Notes: generated by a model from the letters alone, not told the origin. A stretch of DNA of 64,000 bases from Antedon mediterranea (GCF_964355755.1 NC_092679.1:12574932-12638931); one strand, 5' to 3'. Shown: positions 14,781 through 26,245, numbered from the stretch's first letter. Program-made: numbers and translations.

Positions 14781-16674
14781 TTTTCTTCTGTAATTCACTC
14801 ACTTTTCAATCAATTGTGAGGCCAAAACAAATGGAAGACTCTTAATTTGTATTAAAGAATTCTGGCAAAAACAGAAAGACAATTAATGCAGCAACTACAC
14901 AATGTCAGGCTAGGCCTATAGCTAGCGTATAACATTTTTTTTATATTTTATTTTTTAAGCACTGATATCTTTAATACCTAGTAAGAAGCAAATAGAGAAC
15001 CTGTTGCAAAAACTTATTTGTACAAGAATTTATGGACTGAAATCGGGACTGAAATTTCAAAATAACATCTAAATTACATAATGTAGTCTTTCAAAAGGGA
15101 CTATGTACAAATTATTTTACTGCAGTAACAGCATTTTGCTTACTCTTTAACCTGTTTATGCAATTATAACTATTATTGTTTAGATAACCATCAACGGTTT
15201 ATTGTAGTGACTGCCTCATAAACCTCTACATTGAAAGAAATTAAAAATCATATGTAAAAAAAATTACTAAAAAAATGTTACTGCATTAACTGCAGTAGAA
15301 TCATTTTGACATGATCCCTACATTGACATCTATTGATCAATTTTACTTGTAATTTCCAATGGTAATGTAATTTTGATCAATTCAAAGATTGCACAGTGTT
15401 AAAGGAAAATCCTAGTTTCCAGCCAAACTGTTCAGAAAGCTCAAATCACAATTTTGTATTTGATTAATATTGTCAATCTGCATAAAATAGATTTGCTTTC
15501 CAATCAAATTTCTATAATTACACAGAAAACATAATCCAAATATTGTGATACTGTAAGTCCGGTCAGAGAGAAAGTTTATATTGCCTTTAGGAGTAATTAC
15601 TTTATTTAGATATCATGATAGTAACAAATATAAATTTTATATACACACCTTCTGATTGGGTTTAGGTGGGCATGATATGTTTACTACCCGCATAAGAATC
15701 TTTATTATAGACAAACATTTCTATAAATAATTATGTTTGTCTTTATAATAAGTATTGGTCTAATACCATACAAACTTGGAAAGAAGCTCACTGGGCTTAT
15801 TTTCTGCTTTGTTGGGTTGTAAAATTGACAGGAAATATCAAAAATACTATAATTGAAGTAGCAATTCAAAAAATCCTAAAAACCCATGGGCTTGTTTTCA
15901 AGGTTTTACAGTATACAATTTAACTTTATTTTACAAAATGTTTTAATTAAGATTTAAGAAGTGAACTAATGAAAACCTATAATTTTGTATTTTCTATGAA
16001 TAACAAACACTGTTTAGTATAATTTTATTTTTATTTAATTGGTAAATAGTTTCCAGTTGGTTGGTTTAGCATGGGGAATTTTCTACTTTCTATGGACATT
16101 TTTTTTAATGTTCTTGATATTGTGTCGTCGTTTTTTTGGTCAAATACTAAATAGTTGTGAATTAACAGAAAGCTAACATTTCATTTTCAATTTTGCAGAT
16201 AACCTTTTCTTGTTTTTAATGTTGTATTGTTTTTTATTTTATGCCATTAAATTTTATAAGTGATTTTGTCCAGTTTAAGTACTAAACATTTTTGTTATCA
16301 TGTTTTCCCAAAGTTACAATTTTTACATTCTATTTGCTTATTTTTATACAGATATTTATACTTGTATCAGTTAATGTAAAAGGTTTAGAATACATTGATT
16401 TTTCTTATTTTTCATACTTGGTGAATAATGCTTTTCAAACAAGGTTGTCAATATTTAGCTGATGTCTTTATAGATGCCAATTTGTACTTATTATCCAATC
16501 ACAGATATTTATATGTCTATGATTAAAAGCATTTAGCCAATTCGAGGCAGCCTCGAACAGGAGCGATTAACATTTTTTTTCATTTGAACAGGCCATCATT
16601 TGAAAGTGTATGGTAATAAAAATGATATGAAATTAATATTGTTTAAATAAAAAAAGTATATATATATAATATGA

Positions 16675-16815
16675 TTAGAGTCTTGGTTGGGGCGACTTTT
16701 TCTCATTCTAAAAGATTTCCTCATCTCTATTATTTCAAATTAATTAATTAAATTTCAGTATATCACCGGGTGGTTTAGAATTAATGTTCTTTGCCTAATG
16801 TGTTTATATATATAA
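16675..16815 (+). mobile_element. 5'-truncated copy of the same tRNA-derived SINE
   Basis: It starts inside the tRNA-like head at GAGTCTTGGTTGGGGCGAC and carries the whole body and (TA)n tail. It lies 170 bp upstream of the full copy. Confidence 0.8.
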
Positions 16816-16987
16816 AAGTATCTTTTCTGAGATCCCGCTTCGTGAATAAAAATACTGATTAGATGAGGGCGTATCAATTTGATCTCTGGTGCGCGTGCAT
16901 ACAATTGAGGACTAGTGCTGTTCCGCCGTACCACGCCGAGAATGTTAAAGAGTCACTATCCAATCGAGTTTGAACAATACCATGAAA

Positions 16988-17182
16988 GCCCCAGTGGTCT
17001 AATGGTTAGAACAACTGCATATCAAGCAGACAGTCCGAGTTTGAGTCTTGGTTGGGGCGACTTTTTCTCATTCTCACAGATTTCCTCATCTTTATCGTTT
17101 CAAATTAATTAAATCAATTTCAGTATATCTCAGGCGGTTTAGAATTAATGTTCTTTGCCTAATGTATTTATATATATATATA
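16988..17182 (+). mobile_element. tRNA-derived SINE, full copy with tRNA-like head
   Basis: The head (16988-17058) folds as a tRNA-like cloverleaf: 7-bp acceptor stem (GCCCCAG with TTGGGGC), A box TGGTCTAATGG, anticodon arm CTGC/GCAG, and a T arm CCGAG/CTTGG around TTTGAGT. It is followed by a body ending TTCTTTGCCTAATGT and a (TA)n tail. The degenerate T loop and the shared body with other copies show it is a SINE, not a working tRNA gene. Confidence 0.8.
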
Positions 17183-17224
17183 TGTTTAGAATTATTTTCT
17201 ATGCCTAATGTGTTTATATATATA

Positions 17225-18163
17225 TGTAACCCAGGTTTGTTTCCGCAACTTTATAATTAATCTTAACGAATAAATATAGCGCAAACGTAACTCAAATACA
17301 AAAACATCAGAACATAAATTTAAATGGAACAAAACACGGTTTATTCGACCAAACTAGAATAAAATAAAAATAAAACAAAAGAGAACGGAAAGTATGACTT
17401 ATCTAAGGCGCCGATAAGGTTATTCAAGATAAGGTAGCTACCGCTTCCAACGGCGACCTTGACCTCCGTCTTGCGTTTTTCGCCTTACGGTAGATGAATA
17501 CAGTTGATTTATATAGCAGTCTATACAAATAATTTCGGTGTCCGAGAACCAGTGGTTCTTCGGTAGCCTATACAAAGAGCCAATATTCAAAATAAAACGA
17601 ACAGTCTCCAATATGTACAATACAGTCGATCAAATATAGTTTTTTAGTGCAATATGCCAAACTAGCACAAACTTCCAATCAATGCGAACTTAAAACTTAG
17701 TTCGGTAATGTAAACTTCCAATCAACGCGAACTCAAAACTTAGTTCGGTAATGTAATTATACTGTAGTACATTAAAACGTAAGTTAGCTTTAAATAAAGT
17801 CATATATTTTAATATGTAACACTTAGAAATGACCAGCACTTCAGATGGCATAATCAGAAAAAGAGAATGAAACATGGGAACATACCCTAATATTGGCCTA
17901 GTCACCTGACCAAGGCTAATGCCATTGGTCAATCCATGTTGCTGGGGAAAAAAAGCAAAGGGTAAACTGGCCCTTATTGGCCAGTGTCTAAAAAACAGAA
18001 AGCTCTCATGCATTACCACATAGTTTATGACATAATGACATAAACAGCAAAGGAAGTTCTAACAAAAAGATAAACAACTAATTAAAACTTGGGCTTAACA
18101 ACAAAGAAAGGATTAAAAGATTATAAAATCTAATAAGGAAAACATGGTAAACCATGGCAGGGT

Positions 18164-18167
<4 letters not shown>
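17225..18167 (-). mobile_element. Probable solo LTR (or TIR element) of 943 bp in (TA)n
   Basis: It starts TGTAACCC and ends GGGTTACA, an 8-bp inverted repeat with the TG...CA ends typical of LTRs, and sits inside a (TA)n tract. On the minus strand an AATAAA lies about 115 bp from the end, which suggests minus orientation. A 45-bp tandem duplication is at about 17667-17756. The target duplication cannot be told apart in (TA)n. A non-autonomous DNA element is the alternative. Confidence 0.5.

Positions 18168-18168
<1 letters not shown>

Positions 18169-18210
<42 letters not shown>
18169..18210. repeat. (TA)n microsatellite
   Basis: About 42 bases of uninterrupted TA, right of the element at 17225 and 340 bp before the first exon. 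Confidence 0.9.
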
Positions 18211-18213
<3 letters not shown>

Positions 18214-18548
18214 CGAAGAATATCAAATGTAATAGAAGAAGATGCACTTTTTTTTATGTGACAAACCAGCGTTCCTTTACTTACAGTTTCGTTACTCGAC
18301 ATTCCTTGTATGTCATCTTCAGAGTAACAGTTAAGCAAACTGCACCATATGTGGCATAAACTTTACGTTGGTTTGTCTTATTTTCTAGTTGAATTTACAG
18401 ATCAGATCAATATTTTTTCTCAAATAAATAATGGGTTTTATTTACTTTCAATAGATAAATTGGTAGTTTGGCAACAAAGAGCAATTAAGAATAATTTTAA
18501 TTAACAGTTGAATAATTTTAATTAACAGTTAATTAATTTAAATTTTAG

Positions 18549-18844
18549 CTAAAAAGACAGCTGCTGGAACATTTGATGGAGATGCATATTTTTACTACGA
18601 CCTCAGCAATGATGGTATAGACAGCAGCAATGACGATATCACGTTTGAATTCCGAACACAGCATACAACAGGACTTATACTCGGTGCAAAACACCAATAC
18701 GACTATTTGTATGTTGGGCTGTCAGACGGTCACTTGCATGTTAAGTACAATGTTGGAAGTGGGGCGTTTGATCGTAAGATGGGCTGGCAGTCTTTGGCTG
18801 ATAACAGTTGGCATCGTGTCAACATTAGACGTACGTCACAAGAG
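18549..18844 (+). CDS. Alpha-neurexin exon: N-terminal two thirds of LNS2
   Basis: The exon follows acceptor TTTTAG and ends before donor GTAAGT. It starts with the last two bases of a split codon and then has 98 codons in phase 0. It begins with KKTAAGTFDGDAYFYYDLSN and contains the LNS beta-strand motifs ITFEFRTQHTTGLILG, YLYVGLSDGHLHVKYNVGSG and NSWHRVNIRR. These align with the vertebrate LNS2 motifs for the YDLS, LSFKT, LINLGSGAF and AWHDVKVTR stretches. LNS2 is the module that binds neurexophilin and dystroglycan in vertebrates. The vertebrate Cys in the EYFCYDLS motif is Tyr here. The exon starts where vertebrate splice site 1 ends, so the upstream intron is where cassette exons for that site would lie. 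Its end coincides with splice site 2. Confidence 0.95.
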
Positions 18845-19326
18845 GTAAGTGTAAAAAATAGCTTGTTTTTGTAGATATAAAGTACAATAGAAACTAGGAA
18901 CATTCCTATTAAGCCATTGCAAATAAATTAACATAAAAGTGCAAAGAGTGTGTTATTTATCCCAAACAATTAACTCCCTCCTCCTTTTAAGAACAATTAA
19001 ACTGGTTGTAATTTATTTGTGAGTATGAGATATTCCATGTAGTAATTGTCTGGAGAGTAAATGTCTAGGGTTAGTTGTATCTTTCTAATTCATTCATTCT
19101 GCTTTCATTCATTCTGCTTTTATTCAATATTTTTCTTTGCAGTATATATAAAATAAAACTGAATTGCGAGAGATTTACATATAAAATTGGTACAAGCTTT
19201 CAAACATCAAAATTTACAACATTAAAAAGTTAAAAAGTTAAAAAAAATATTTTTAAAAAGGAGATATTACACATGGAAGAAACTGATGAAAGTACTTATT
19301 ACTTATTATTATTATTATTGTTGTGT

Positions 19327-21021
19327 TTATTTTGGTTTATTAATTAGTCTACACAGTGCTGGGAAACATGAGTTGTTGAATCTTTTAGTATTGCCATATA
19401 TTTCACTTTGCTTCTTAGCATTCCTAAGTATCCTGCCACACGTTTCGCCTCTCAATTTAGGAAGTGCGTTAGGAACGATTTTGTTAAGATTTTTAGCAAA
19501 ATCAAGAAGAATATCTTCTCTTCTTTGATCTAAAAATTTAAGATTAAGTAGTTTAATTGCTTGATCATAGGATGCATATTCTTGTCCGAGAATTATTCTA
19601 CATGCGCGTTTCTGTATAGATTCAAGCTCCATGGATTGTGCTATGGTTAAGGCAGAGTGCCATACCGGACACGCATATTCAGTTACAGGTCTTATGTGGC
19701 TAATATACATTTGACGCAGATGGTTACAAGGCATTCCAAATCTTTTTAAACATGTCAACATATGTAATCTCTTACTGGCTCTATTAACAACATCGTGGAT
19801 ATGCATATTCCATTTCAGATCATTAGTGATCTGAACCCCAAGTAACTTTAAGCATTCAACATTGGTTATTTTTATATTATTTATCGTAAATGATTTAACA
19901 ATGGGTTGAGATTTGGTAAAAGAAATGTTCATAAAGTTAGTTTTTTCAATATTAATTATCATATTATTGTCTTTGGTCCATTGTGATAGTTCGTTTAATT
20001 GATCTTGAACATTAGGCAGGGTTTTCTTGTTGTGAACTTCACATATTGACAAATCATCTACATACTTCCACCGATTTGGGAAGTCTCTAAGCGAATTGTT
20101 AACCATTACTTGGAAAATTAAGGGACCCAGTTTCGTCCCCTGAGGAACTCCGCAAGTTATTCCTTGCCAGTTTGAAAAACCGCCATTGAGTTTCACTCTC
20201 TGTTTACGTTCGCTCAGAAAATCACAAATCCACGGCATCAATTCAGGTTGAACTCCAATATCAATTAACTTCTTGACAGCGATTGTATGATCAATTAGGT
20301 CAAACGCTTTACGAAAATCAACTGCAATAACCGTTGCTTCGTGTCCAGGTTTATCAAGACCTTGAAGTAAATAGTGTAACATGCTAGTAAGATAGTGACT
20401 TGTAGACGCTCCTGTGCGATTTCCAAATTGCATTTCGTCTAATTTAGGCGCGATCTTGGGTTTTATCCATGACGAGACAAAGTGTTCTAGCATGCGTACA
20501 AAAATTGGTGTAACGGATATGGGTCTGATTTGATTTAAGTTAACCGGTCCTTTCACTTTAGGAAGTGGGGTTATGGTCGCCTCTTTCCACTTGCGCGGGA
20601 CTATGCCTTGCGAGAGTGATGCATTGTAGATGTCAACTAACGGTGATGCAATTTCAAATGCGAATTCTTTGATGACGCGAGGCGGTAGATCACCCGGGGC
20701 AACTGATTTGTTGCAGTTTATTTTCTGAAGCTGATGATACACCTGCCAGAAGTTGAGTGTCGGTGCATAGCCACAAGGAAGGTATGATGGTAGACTATTA
20801 GTTTGTAGGGGTTCAATCTTCTGGCATATATTCGCTAGGTAGTTATTTATTAGTTCGCAAATTTTTAGCGGATCGGTTTCTTCAGTTTCTAGATTCAACA
20901 CCGATTTCTTTTTATTCGTACCGCATATTTGGTTAACTTTTTGGAACCACTGCTTTGCGTTAGTGTTTTGCAGATTGTTAACTTCGTATTTGTAGTATTT
21001 AATCTTTGCTTGTTTGATTTC
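19327..21021 (-). pseudogene. LINE reverse transcriptase domain
   Basis: The frame is open from just after the TGA at 21022 to the stop at 19327. Visible reverse transcriptase blocks are RPISVTPIFVRMLEH, QFGNRTGASTSHYL, VIAVDFRKAFDLIDH (block A with its catalytic Asp), CGVPQGTKLGPLIFQ (block B) and KYVDDLSI (block C, YVDD). The C-terminal region has the Cys-containing linker LFSSWHSAL-like segment ACPVWHSALTIAQ, typical of LINE proteins. All catalytic residues are present. There is almost no 3' untranslated region before the tail. Confidence 0.9.
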
Positions 21022-21024
21022 TCA

Positions 21025-21972
21025 AATTACTTGGTTTCTAAGTGTACGGAAATGGCGGGACATTTTTCCATATTTATGAAAGCTAATTTGTCTCTCCTTA
21101 CAAAGTCCTTTTTTTTTTGGTGTGATCCATGGTTTGTCATTTGAATGAACTTTAATTCTGCGCTTTGGAAAACAACGTTCGTATGCCAGACATAATGTTG
21201 ATTCGAAAATATTTACTTTTTCATCAAGGTCGTCGGTTTCCAGTATTTCATGCCAATCTTGTGATGTTATCCATTGACCAAATCTATTGCAAGCAGATTC
21301 GCTAAAAGGCCGGAAAGACTTAATAACATTGCGGCCCTTAATGCAGACGAATCCAGGTTTTGGTTTCCATAAAATCGAATTATGGTCACTACGACCAAAG
21401 GGTGCATGAACAACCGGTTCTTCGTAATGTTGATAAAAGTTAGTTATAAGCAAGTCCAGAATATTACCACTGTTGTCCCTAGTTGAAGTTTTGACAACTT
21501 GTCGAAGACCAGTTGACGAGCAAAATTGTTTAACTTTCGCGCGGGCTTCGTTAAAATCACCGCTAATGAGAATCGCCGCTGACGGTGATGATGTTCTAAT
21601 GCTGTCAACGGATTCTCTTAAATAACGAAGAAGTGTTGTTTGTGTACTAACTGGTTGTCCAGGGCTGTAATAAATAATACACAAATGTAAGGATGACATG
21701 ATCCGTGGCGTTTTTGGTAGCGATACTTTAATCCACATACCTTCCAGAACATCTGGAATAGGAATAGGATTGATTGTGCGAGCTTTGATAGTATCCTTAA
21801 TTAGTGCAGCTACGCCACCCCCTATACGATCACTCCGTCCACTACTAAAACAAGAGTATCCGTCGATATTAATTTTGTGTTCGTTTTCTTTATTAGTCCA
21901 TGATTCACTAAACAGGCCAATGTCAATATGTTTATCTTCCAAATACATAGAAATTTCATCAATCTTATTCAT
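21025..21972 (-). pseudogene. LINE endonuclease domain (APE type)
   Basis: About 316 residues from MNKIDEISMYLEDKHIDIGL. Visible motifs are FSESW (metal-binding Glu), the IGGGVAALIKD strand, ISGDFNE (catalytic Asp/Asn) and GRSDHNSILW (the SDH motif). These are the conserved blocks of apurinic-like endonucleases of LINEs, which nick the target DNA to prime reverse transcription. The frame upstream is continuous except for the TAG at 21979. The frame downstream is continuous into the reverse transcriptase except for the TGA at 21022. The catalytic motifs look intact, so the element is probably young but inactive. Confidence 0.88.
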
Positions 21973-21981
21973 TATAGACTA

Positions 21982-22428
21982 TGGATTTGTAAGCATAACT
22001 ATTGGAAACTGACTAGGCTTACCTTTCCGCTGTTCATCTATTACGCTATAAGTGGTGGATGCTTTTTGTAACGTTCGTAAGTTGTATAGGTTCCGCGTCC
22101 TCTTTTCGATACCGGTAATAGGCCTACAGTTCCATGTATAACGATTAGAAGTCATTACACGTATTCGCCTTTTTGTTCCACCGCGAACTCCCCTCCGTCT
22201 CCAACGCTTACGTTGTTCAACAAATGGGAACTTGGTATGCGGCGGTGCACCTGTGTTGAGCTTGAATGCATTCCTTGCATACAAGACTTGTTTGCGTAAC
22301 ACTGCCTGATTGGTACGGCTAAACATTTCATACAGTAATACGGTAGCACCAAAAACACCAAACAACACCAAAAATACCCTCAAAACGATATCAAAATGAA
22401 ACAGAAATGTTAAAAAATGATGAAACAA
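21982..22428 (-). pseudogene. LINE N-terminal region, in frame with the endonuclease
   Basis: About 149 residues, with a hydrophobic start and a basic stretch (QRKRWRRRGVRGGTKRRIRV). It ends KPSQFPIVMLTNP and then TAG, and the same frame resumes as SIMNKIDEISMYL. Endonucleases of this type begin with a comparable strand (TN..SIMNKIDE), so the TAG is inside the domain rather than a natural end. Whether a separate first open frame existed cannot be told. Confidence 0.65.
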
Positions 22429-23254
22429 AAGTTATACACAGTACAAAAACCACATATATACGTATATGCTGGTCGGAGAGCCGCTAAATTAGCGCTGCCG
22501 AGTCAAGTACGTCCACTCCCTTTCTCCGGGAGAACTATGTTAGGCCGGGAGACAAGTCCAAAATACAGGAGTCTCCCACCTAAAACAGGAGTGTTGACAT
22601 ACGCTACTGTTTACAATTATTTCTGATACTTCTTTTCATCATGTATGCTGTATATATGTTTTAAAGTTCTACTTTCGATGGTAAAGTAGTGCACTGTTCA
22701 TTTGTGATAACAATCTTTATGCTGCCAAGGGCCATATCTCATGACTTATTACCGGTGATGCCATAAGTGTTGCAATTGTGAGTTTTATGGGTTGAAATTA
22801 AAGATGTACAATCATTAAGAACGTTGTTCTACTCTTGATGGGTTTGACGCCTTATTGTCTACCGAATGGCTATAAATTTTTATATCTACCAATCAAGAAA
22901 ATTGCAGTTACATGCCAGGAGTATTTAGTTTTGAATAGGCTCTATTAAGCTTTGATACATGCAGTATTTATATGGTCATTTTAAATGCACTTTTTATTTT
23001 TAATGTATGCATAGAGATTTAGTGTGAAAACATGTTTAATCACTAAAATAGTCTAGCATTACTCCAGAAGACGACAGTTGTAGTATAACAACCAAAATGA
23101 CGAGAAATTCTCAACTTTTACCTAATTTCCTGTTTGGAAACAAAAGTGTACTGCAAACCTAATACTGAATCGGTTAATGAGCTGTACTAATATTTGCTCA
23201 GAATTCAATTTAAAATATTGTATAGTGCACATATCTGGTAAAACTGGTAAACAT

Positions 23255-23570
23255 TTTAATAATAATAATAATAGTTCATTCTTATATAGCGCATATAAGC
23301 AAGCTCTCAATGCGCTGAACAATTACCCCAGTCATTTTTTTGGATCAAACACGTATGGAAACATACTCCCAGAATGCAGCTAGTAATCAGCGCAAAGTTG
23401 TGTCTTGATCCAACCGGGTACCCATTTATACACCTGGGTGGAGAGAGGCAAATTTAAGTAAAGTATCTTGCTTACGGATACAAGCAGTGCTGTGAGAGTT
23501 GGATTCGAACCTTGGTCTCACAATCAGTAATCCAACGTCCAAAACACTGCGCCAGATGCCCTCACACAAA
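23255..23570 (-). mobile_element. tRNA-derived SINE, second family, antisense, better preserved
   Basis: On the minus strand: A box TGGCGCAGTGTTTTGG, perfect B box GGTTCGAATCC, body words AATGGGTACCC and CTGATTACTAGCTGCATTC, and a 3' end GCGCTATATAAGAATGA followed by (ATT)n. The (ATT)n tail resembles that of the full-length LINE at 19285, a possible source of its mobilisation. Confidence 0.85.
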
Positions 23571-24205
23571 CATTTTGTATAGCCTACATTATTCAAAATA
23601 ACCATTAAAATAGTCTTCAAAAAGGAACTGGAGAAAGTATCTCTTTGCTACAAGGTTCTGTTTCTGCTGCGAAATTATAACCAATTAATAACCATGTGAA
23701 TACATTTGTTTTCAACAAGTTAAATTATAGCATGAAAATAACGGTTAAAAATGAGTGGCAGTTAGAACGCCATTTAACCAGTTATCACTGTGCAACTTAT
23801 AGCAACAATGCAAAACAGCAGTGTAATATTGCATTTTGGCTAATTTTCATGTTTTAACAAACAACCGATATTTTACATGGTTATTTAACAGTTTATTTTG
23901 GTGCTATGCAGTCAAAGCAAGCTAGGCCAATCAAAGTACAAGACTACACGTATACATAATTAAATTTGCACCTGTAAATTCTGACAGCAGACAGTTTTAC
24001 AGTTTTTTTTGTCATTTTTTTTTTAATGAGTGGTAATCAGGTTTTCTAAAGAACTTTAGTACATTGTGATAGCCGATTCAAATCGGTCATTTATATATAC
24101 TGTACAGTAAATTCAATAATTATTCTAATGATAACAATAATAACAGATAATACTATAAGAATGAACAATTTGGCAATTATTTTGGTTTGTCATTGGAAAG
24201 CAATA

Positions 24206-24711
24206 GGGAGGTTTCGCAACCTTACGAATACGATAACGAAAACGGATACGTCATACATTTGTGAAACTTTTGAGCTGTTCCCCATTTCATATTCGTAAAG
24301 CGTATTCGTGTTGACGAATATCACCAGTCATATTCGTAACTACAAAACGAGTATAGTTTTTGATCTATTTTTGCACATTTTGCATTTGAATCAGGAATGA
24401 TTCATGATTATAATATAATTATAGATTTATTGAAAGTAATTTACTAAAGTAATTTACTGAAATGCCAAGTCAATTTGATAAATAGCAGTTTTTAAAGTCC
24501 TCACTCGCTTTGATGTTACGCTAGGCCTAGGCAGCCAAGCACCAAGCAACACGTACCTGCGCTTCGCTCAAATTTACCGCAGTCATCTTTTGGACGTGCC
24601 TCAATATTTCGTTGCCATGCGAAACAGATTTTTACTGGCTTACGAAAAACGAATACGTGTGCGTGACGTATCCGTTTTCGTTATCGTATTTGTAAGATTG
24701 CGAAACCTCTC
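24206..24711. mobile_element. MITE of 506 bp with about 48-bp inverted ends
   Basis: The left end GGGAGGTTTCGCAACCTTAC and the reversed right end GAGAGGTTTCGCAATCTTAC continue to match through ATACGATAACGAAAACGG to about 48 bp. TA flanks both ends. Repeated words around ATTCGT lie inside. No coding frame. Confidence 0.75.
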
Positions 24712-25589
24712 TAATAACTGTAATCATTGGTTTATAAATATCACACGTTTAACCAAATAACGACCTAGACTGGTCATGCCACAGATTCCTCTTACTATCA
24801 TCAATATCAGTGGTCCAAAAATCGTGGATTCAATTCTTGTCTAGTATCAAAATGTTTAAATACTTGGCTGTATTATATATTAATTGATTTAGGTTCACTC
24901 ATCCACATCTGTTATGTTTATATCATAAAGACTAAACATAAACTGATTTCCTTAGTTCCACATTAGCTCGCAATAAATAAATTTAAAAGTCAATTGTTAG
25001 ATTATAATACAGACTATTGTTTGATATCATTAACTGTATTTAAATAGCTAACTGGTTAATATCCGTCATCTGTGCAATAGTTTTCTGCTTTCTAGAGGGC
25101 GCCACATTGTTCTGATTTGCACCAACTGTTTTTTGTTTAACTAAAAGCCAAGTCCCAGTCTGGACTTTTATAAGTGGTTCTTTGTCAAGGGCATAGCTGG
25201 CAGTCTTAAGTAAACACAAGATTTAAGATTCAAATTTAGAAATTTGATTTTCCCACATAATTTTACATATAAAAAACAGCATAATCACCATTTATTAAAG
25301 TGATCAACCATATTAGGATTACAAATAAACATGTTATTAAAATTTATTGTTATAAACTAAATGCTATTAATTTAGGTGACATAACATAAATTTACCAGTA
25401 ATTTGAAAGTATGTATAGTTATAGTACTCTCATTGCCTTGAAAGAGGAAGGAATAGTATTATTATTATCTGTTCATTCACTTTTTTGTTTAATTTTTCTT
25501 ATTTTTCTTATTTATTTTGTATTTTTATTGAGATCTAATCACTAACTAGTGTTACCAACATCAATTTATATTTAATATTTTCTTTATAG

Positions 25590-25739
25590 GTGATAGTTAC
25601 AATTAATGACACGTTGACAGAAAAAGGACAAACAGGAGGAGATTACTCAACATTAACAATAACGACAAGGTTCTACGTTGGTGGAATCGACAATACAGAT
25701 TTTGGAGATGTGGACAACTTTAGGGGCAATATTAGACAG
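25590..25739 (+). CDS. Alpha-neurexin exon: middle of LNS2
   Basis: The exon has exactly 50 codons, phase 0 at both ends, between acceptor TCTTTATAG and donor GTAGGT. It encodes VIVTINDTLTEKGQ, then RFYVGGIDNT and NFRGNIRQ. This matches the vertebrate VTISVDGILTTTGYTQ, FFYVGG and NFMGCLKEV stretch of LNS2. The Cys of the GCLKEV motif is Asn here. Because the exon starts in phase 0 exactly at splice site 2, cassette exons could be inserted before it without changing the frame. None was identified in the preceding intron. The open frame runs on past the donor to 25781, but the splice site and the match to the next exon fix the end at 25739. Confidence 0.95.
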
Positions 25740-25874
25740 GTAGGTGAATTATACTCTGGTATACTTCAGTGGTCCTCTTAAGAAAAGTACAATGAGAATT
25801 AAGGGGTCCAGCCTGCCTGTTCCCTAAATTTTGTGAATTACAATGCAGAAGATTTACAAAGTTTAATTCATTTT

Positions 25875-26245
25875 AAATTACTTGTTTACTTACTTGTTTA
25901 CTTGTTTCCGGAGCTCAGCAATGCTGGGTCCGGAGTCGAGGCTAGGCTATGCCTATAAGCCCCTCTTGATAATTACATCAACTCTTGAATATGGCGCAAA
26001 TTTAAGAGGGTGGTTGGACCATGCCCGTTCAAGACCGGACTTAAATTGATTGGTTGATCTTGAAGCTACTACATCCTCCGATAACGAATTCCATAATATA
26101 ATAGCTTTTCGACCAAATGAGTCCCTCATCCAATTTGTGCGTGAGAACTTAAATTTTGATTTAAAAGAATGACCACGTGTTCTAAAATCTTCATCACGCT
26201 GTGTAGTCCCTCGGCCCTCACCCTATTATAAAATCCTGGATTGTT
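25875..26245 (-). mobile_element. LINE 3' remnant (reverse transcriptase C-terminus), antisense
   Basis: On the minus strand, about 90 codons ending at TAG (25953-25955) read RTRGHSFKSKFKFSRTNWM, FGRKAIILWNSLSEDVVASR and TNQFKSGLERAWSNH. The WNSLxxxVV and FKxxL pattern is the usual end of LINE reverse transcriptase proteins. The tail has repeated AAACAAGT words (25880-25905). Upstream the frame is lost near 26222 by an apparent one-base shift. It differs from the nearby full-length LINE, so it is a second family. Confidence 0.72.

Larger units (their letters stand above)
1..18548 (+). other. Upstream intron (position of splice site 1) or 5' neurexin region
   Basis: I see no exon in this stretch. 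The exon at 18549 starts inside a codon, so at least its 3' part is intron. Small cassette exons for splice site 1 could hide here but none could be supported. It is AT-rich, with simple (TA)n tracts (about 4425-4440, 4597-4613, 4720-4733, 16660-16670, 17167-17182). The dispersed elements are listed separately: SINEs near 4613, 5610, 16675 and 16988, a hammerhead-like element near 4440, MITEs at 11970 and 14642, and a TG/CA-bounded element at 17225. Stretches 1-4430, 5880-7800, 8760-11960, 12160-14640 and 14780-16670 hold nothing I can name. Confidence 0.7.
19285..22610 (-). mobile_element. Near full-length non-LTR retrotransposon (CR1/jockey-type LINE), antisense
   Basis: One reading frame of 1,034 codons (22428 down to 19327) encodes an N-terminal basic region, an APE-type endonuclease and a reverse transcriptase. 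It is broken only by two in-frame stops, TAG at 21979-21981 and TGA at 21022-21024. The stop codon of the frame is followed almost at once by an (AAT)n tail (about 19290-19320 on the + strand), which marks the 3' end. The 5' end is near 22610, where a GC-richer leader ends. Flanking duplications could not be resolved. It lies antisense inside the splice site 2 intron of neurexin. Clade assignment within the CR1/L2/jockey group is open. Confidence 0.9.
18845..25589 (+). other. Neurexin intron at the splice site 2 position
   Basis: This is a GT-AG intron of 6.7 kb with phase 0 at both sides. In vertebrates, cassette exons of splice site 2 insert at exactly this residue of LNS2. The intron contains an antisense LINE (about 19285-22610), an antisense tRNA-derived SINE (23255-23570) and a MITE (24206-24711). 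18850-19280, 22620-23250 and 24712-25560 show no feature I can name. Confidence 0.85.

Noticed and set aside
16988-17058. Functional tRNA gene
   Set aside because: The T loop and D arm are degenerate, and the sequence continues into a body shared with other SINE copies.
17690-18019. Open frame of 109 codons on the minus strand
   Set aside because: It lies in the putative LTR, with no recognisable domain or start context.
21698-22012. Open frame of 104 codons on the + strand
   Set aside because: Antisense shadow of the LINE endonuclease.
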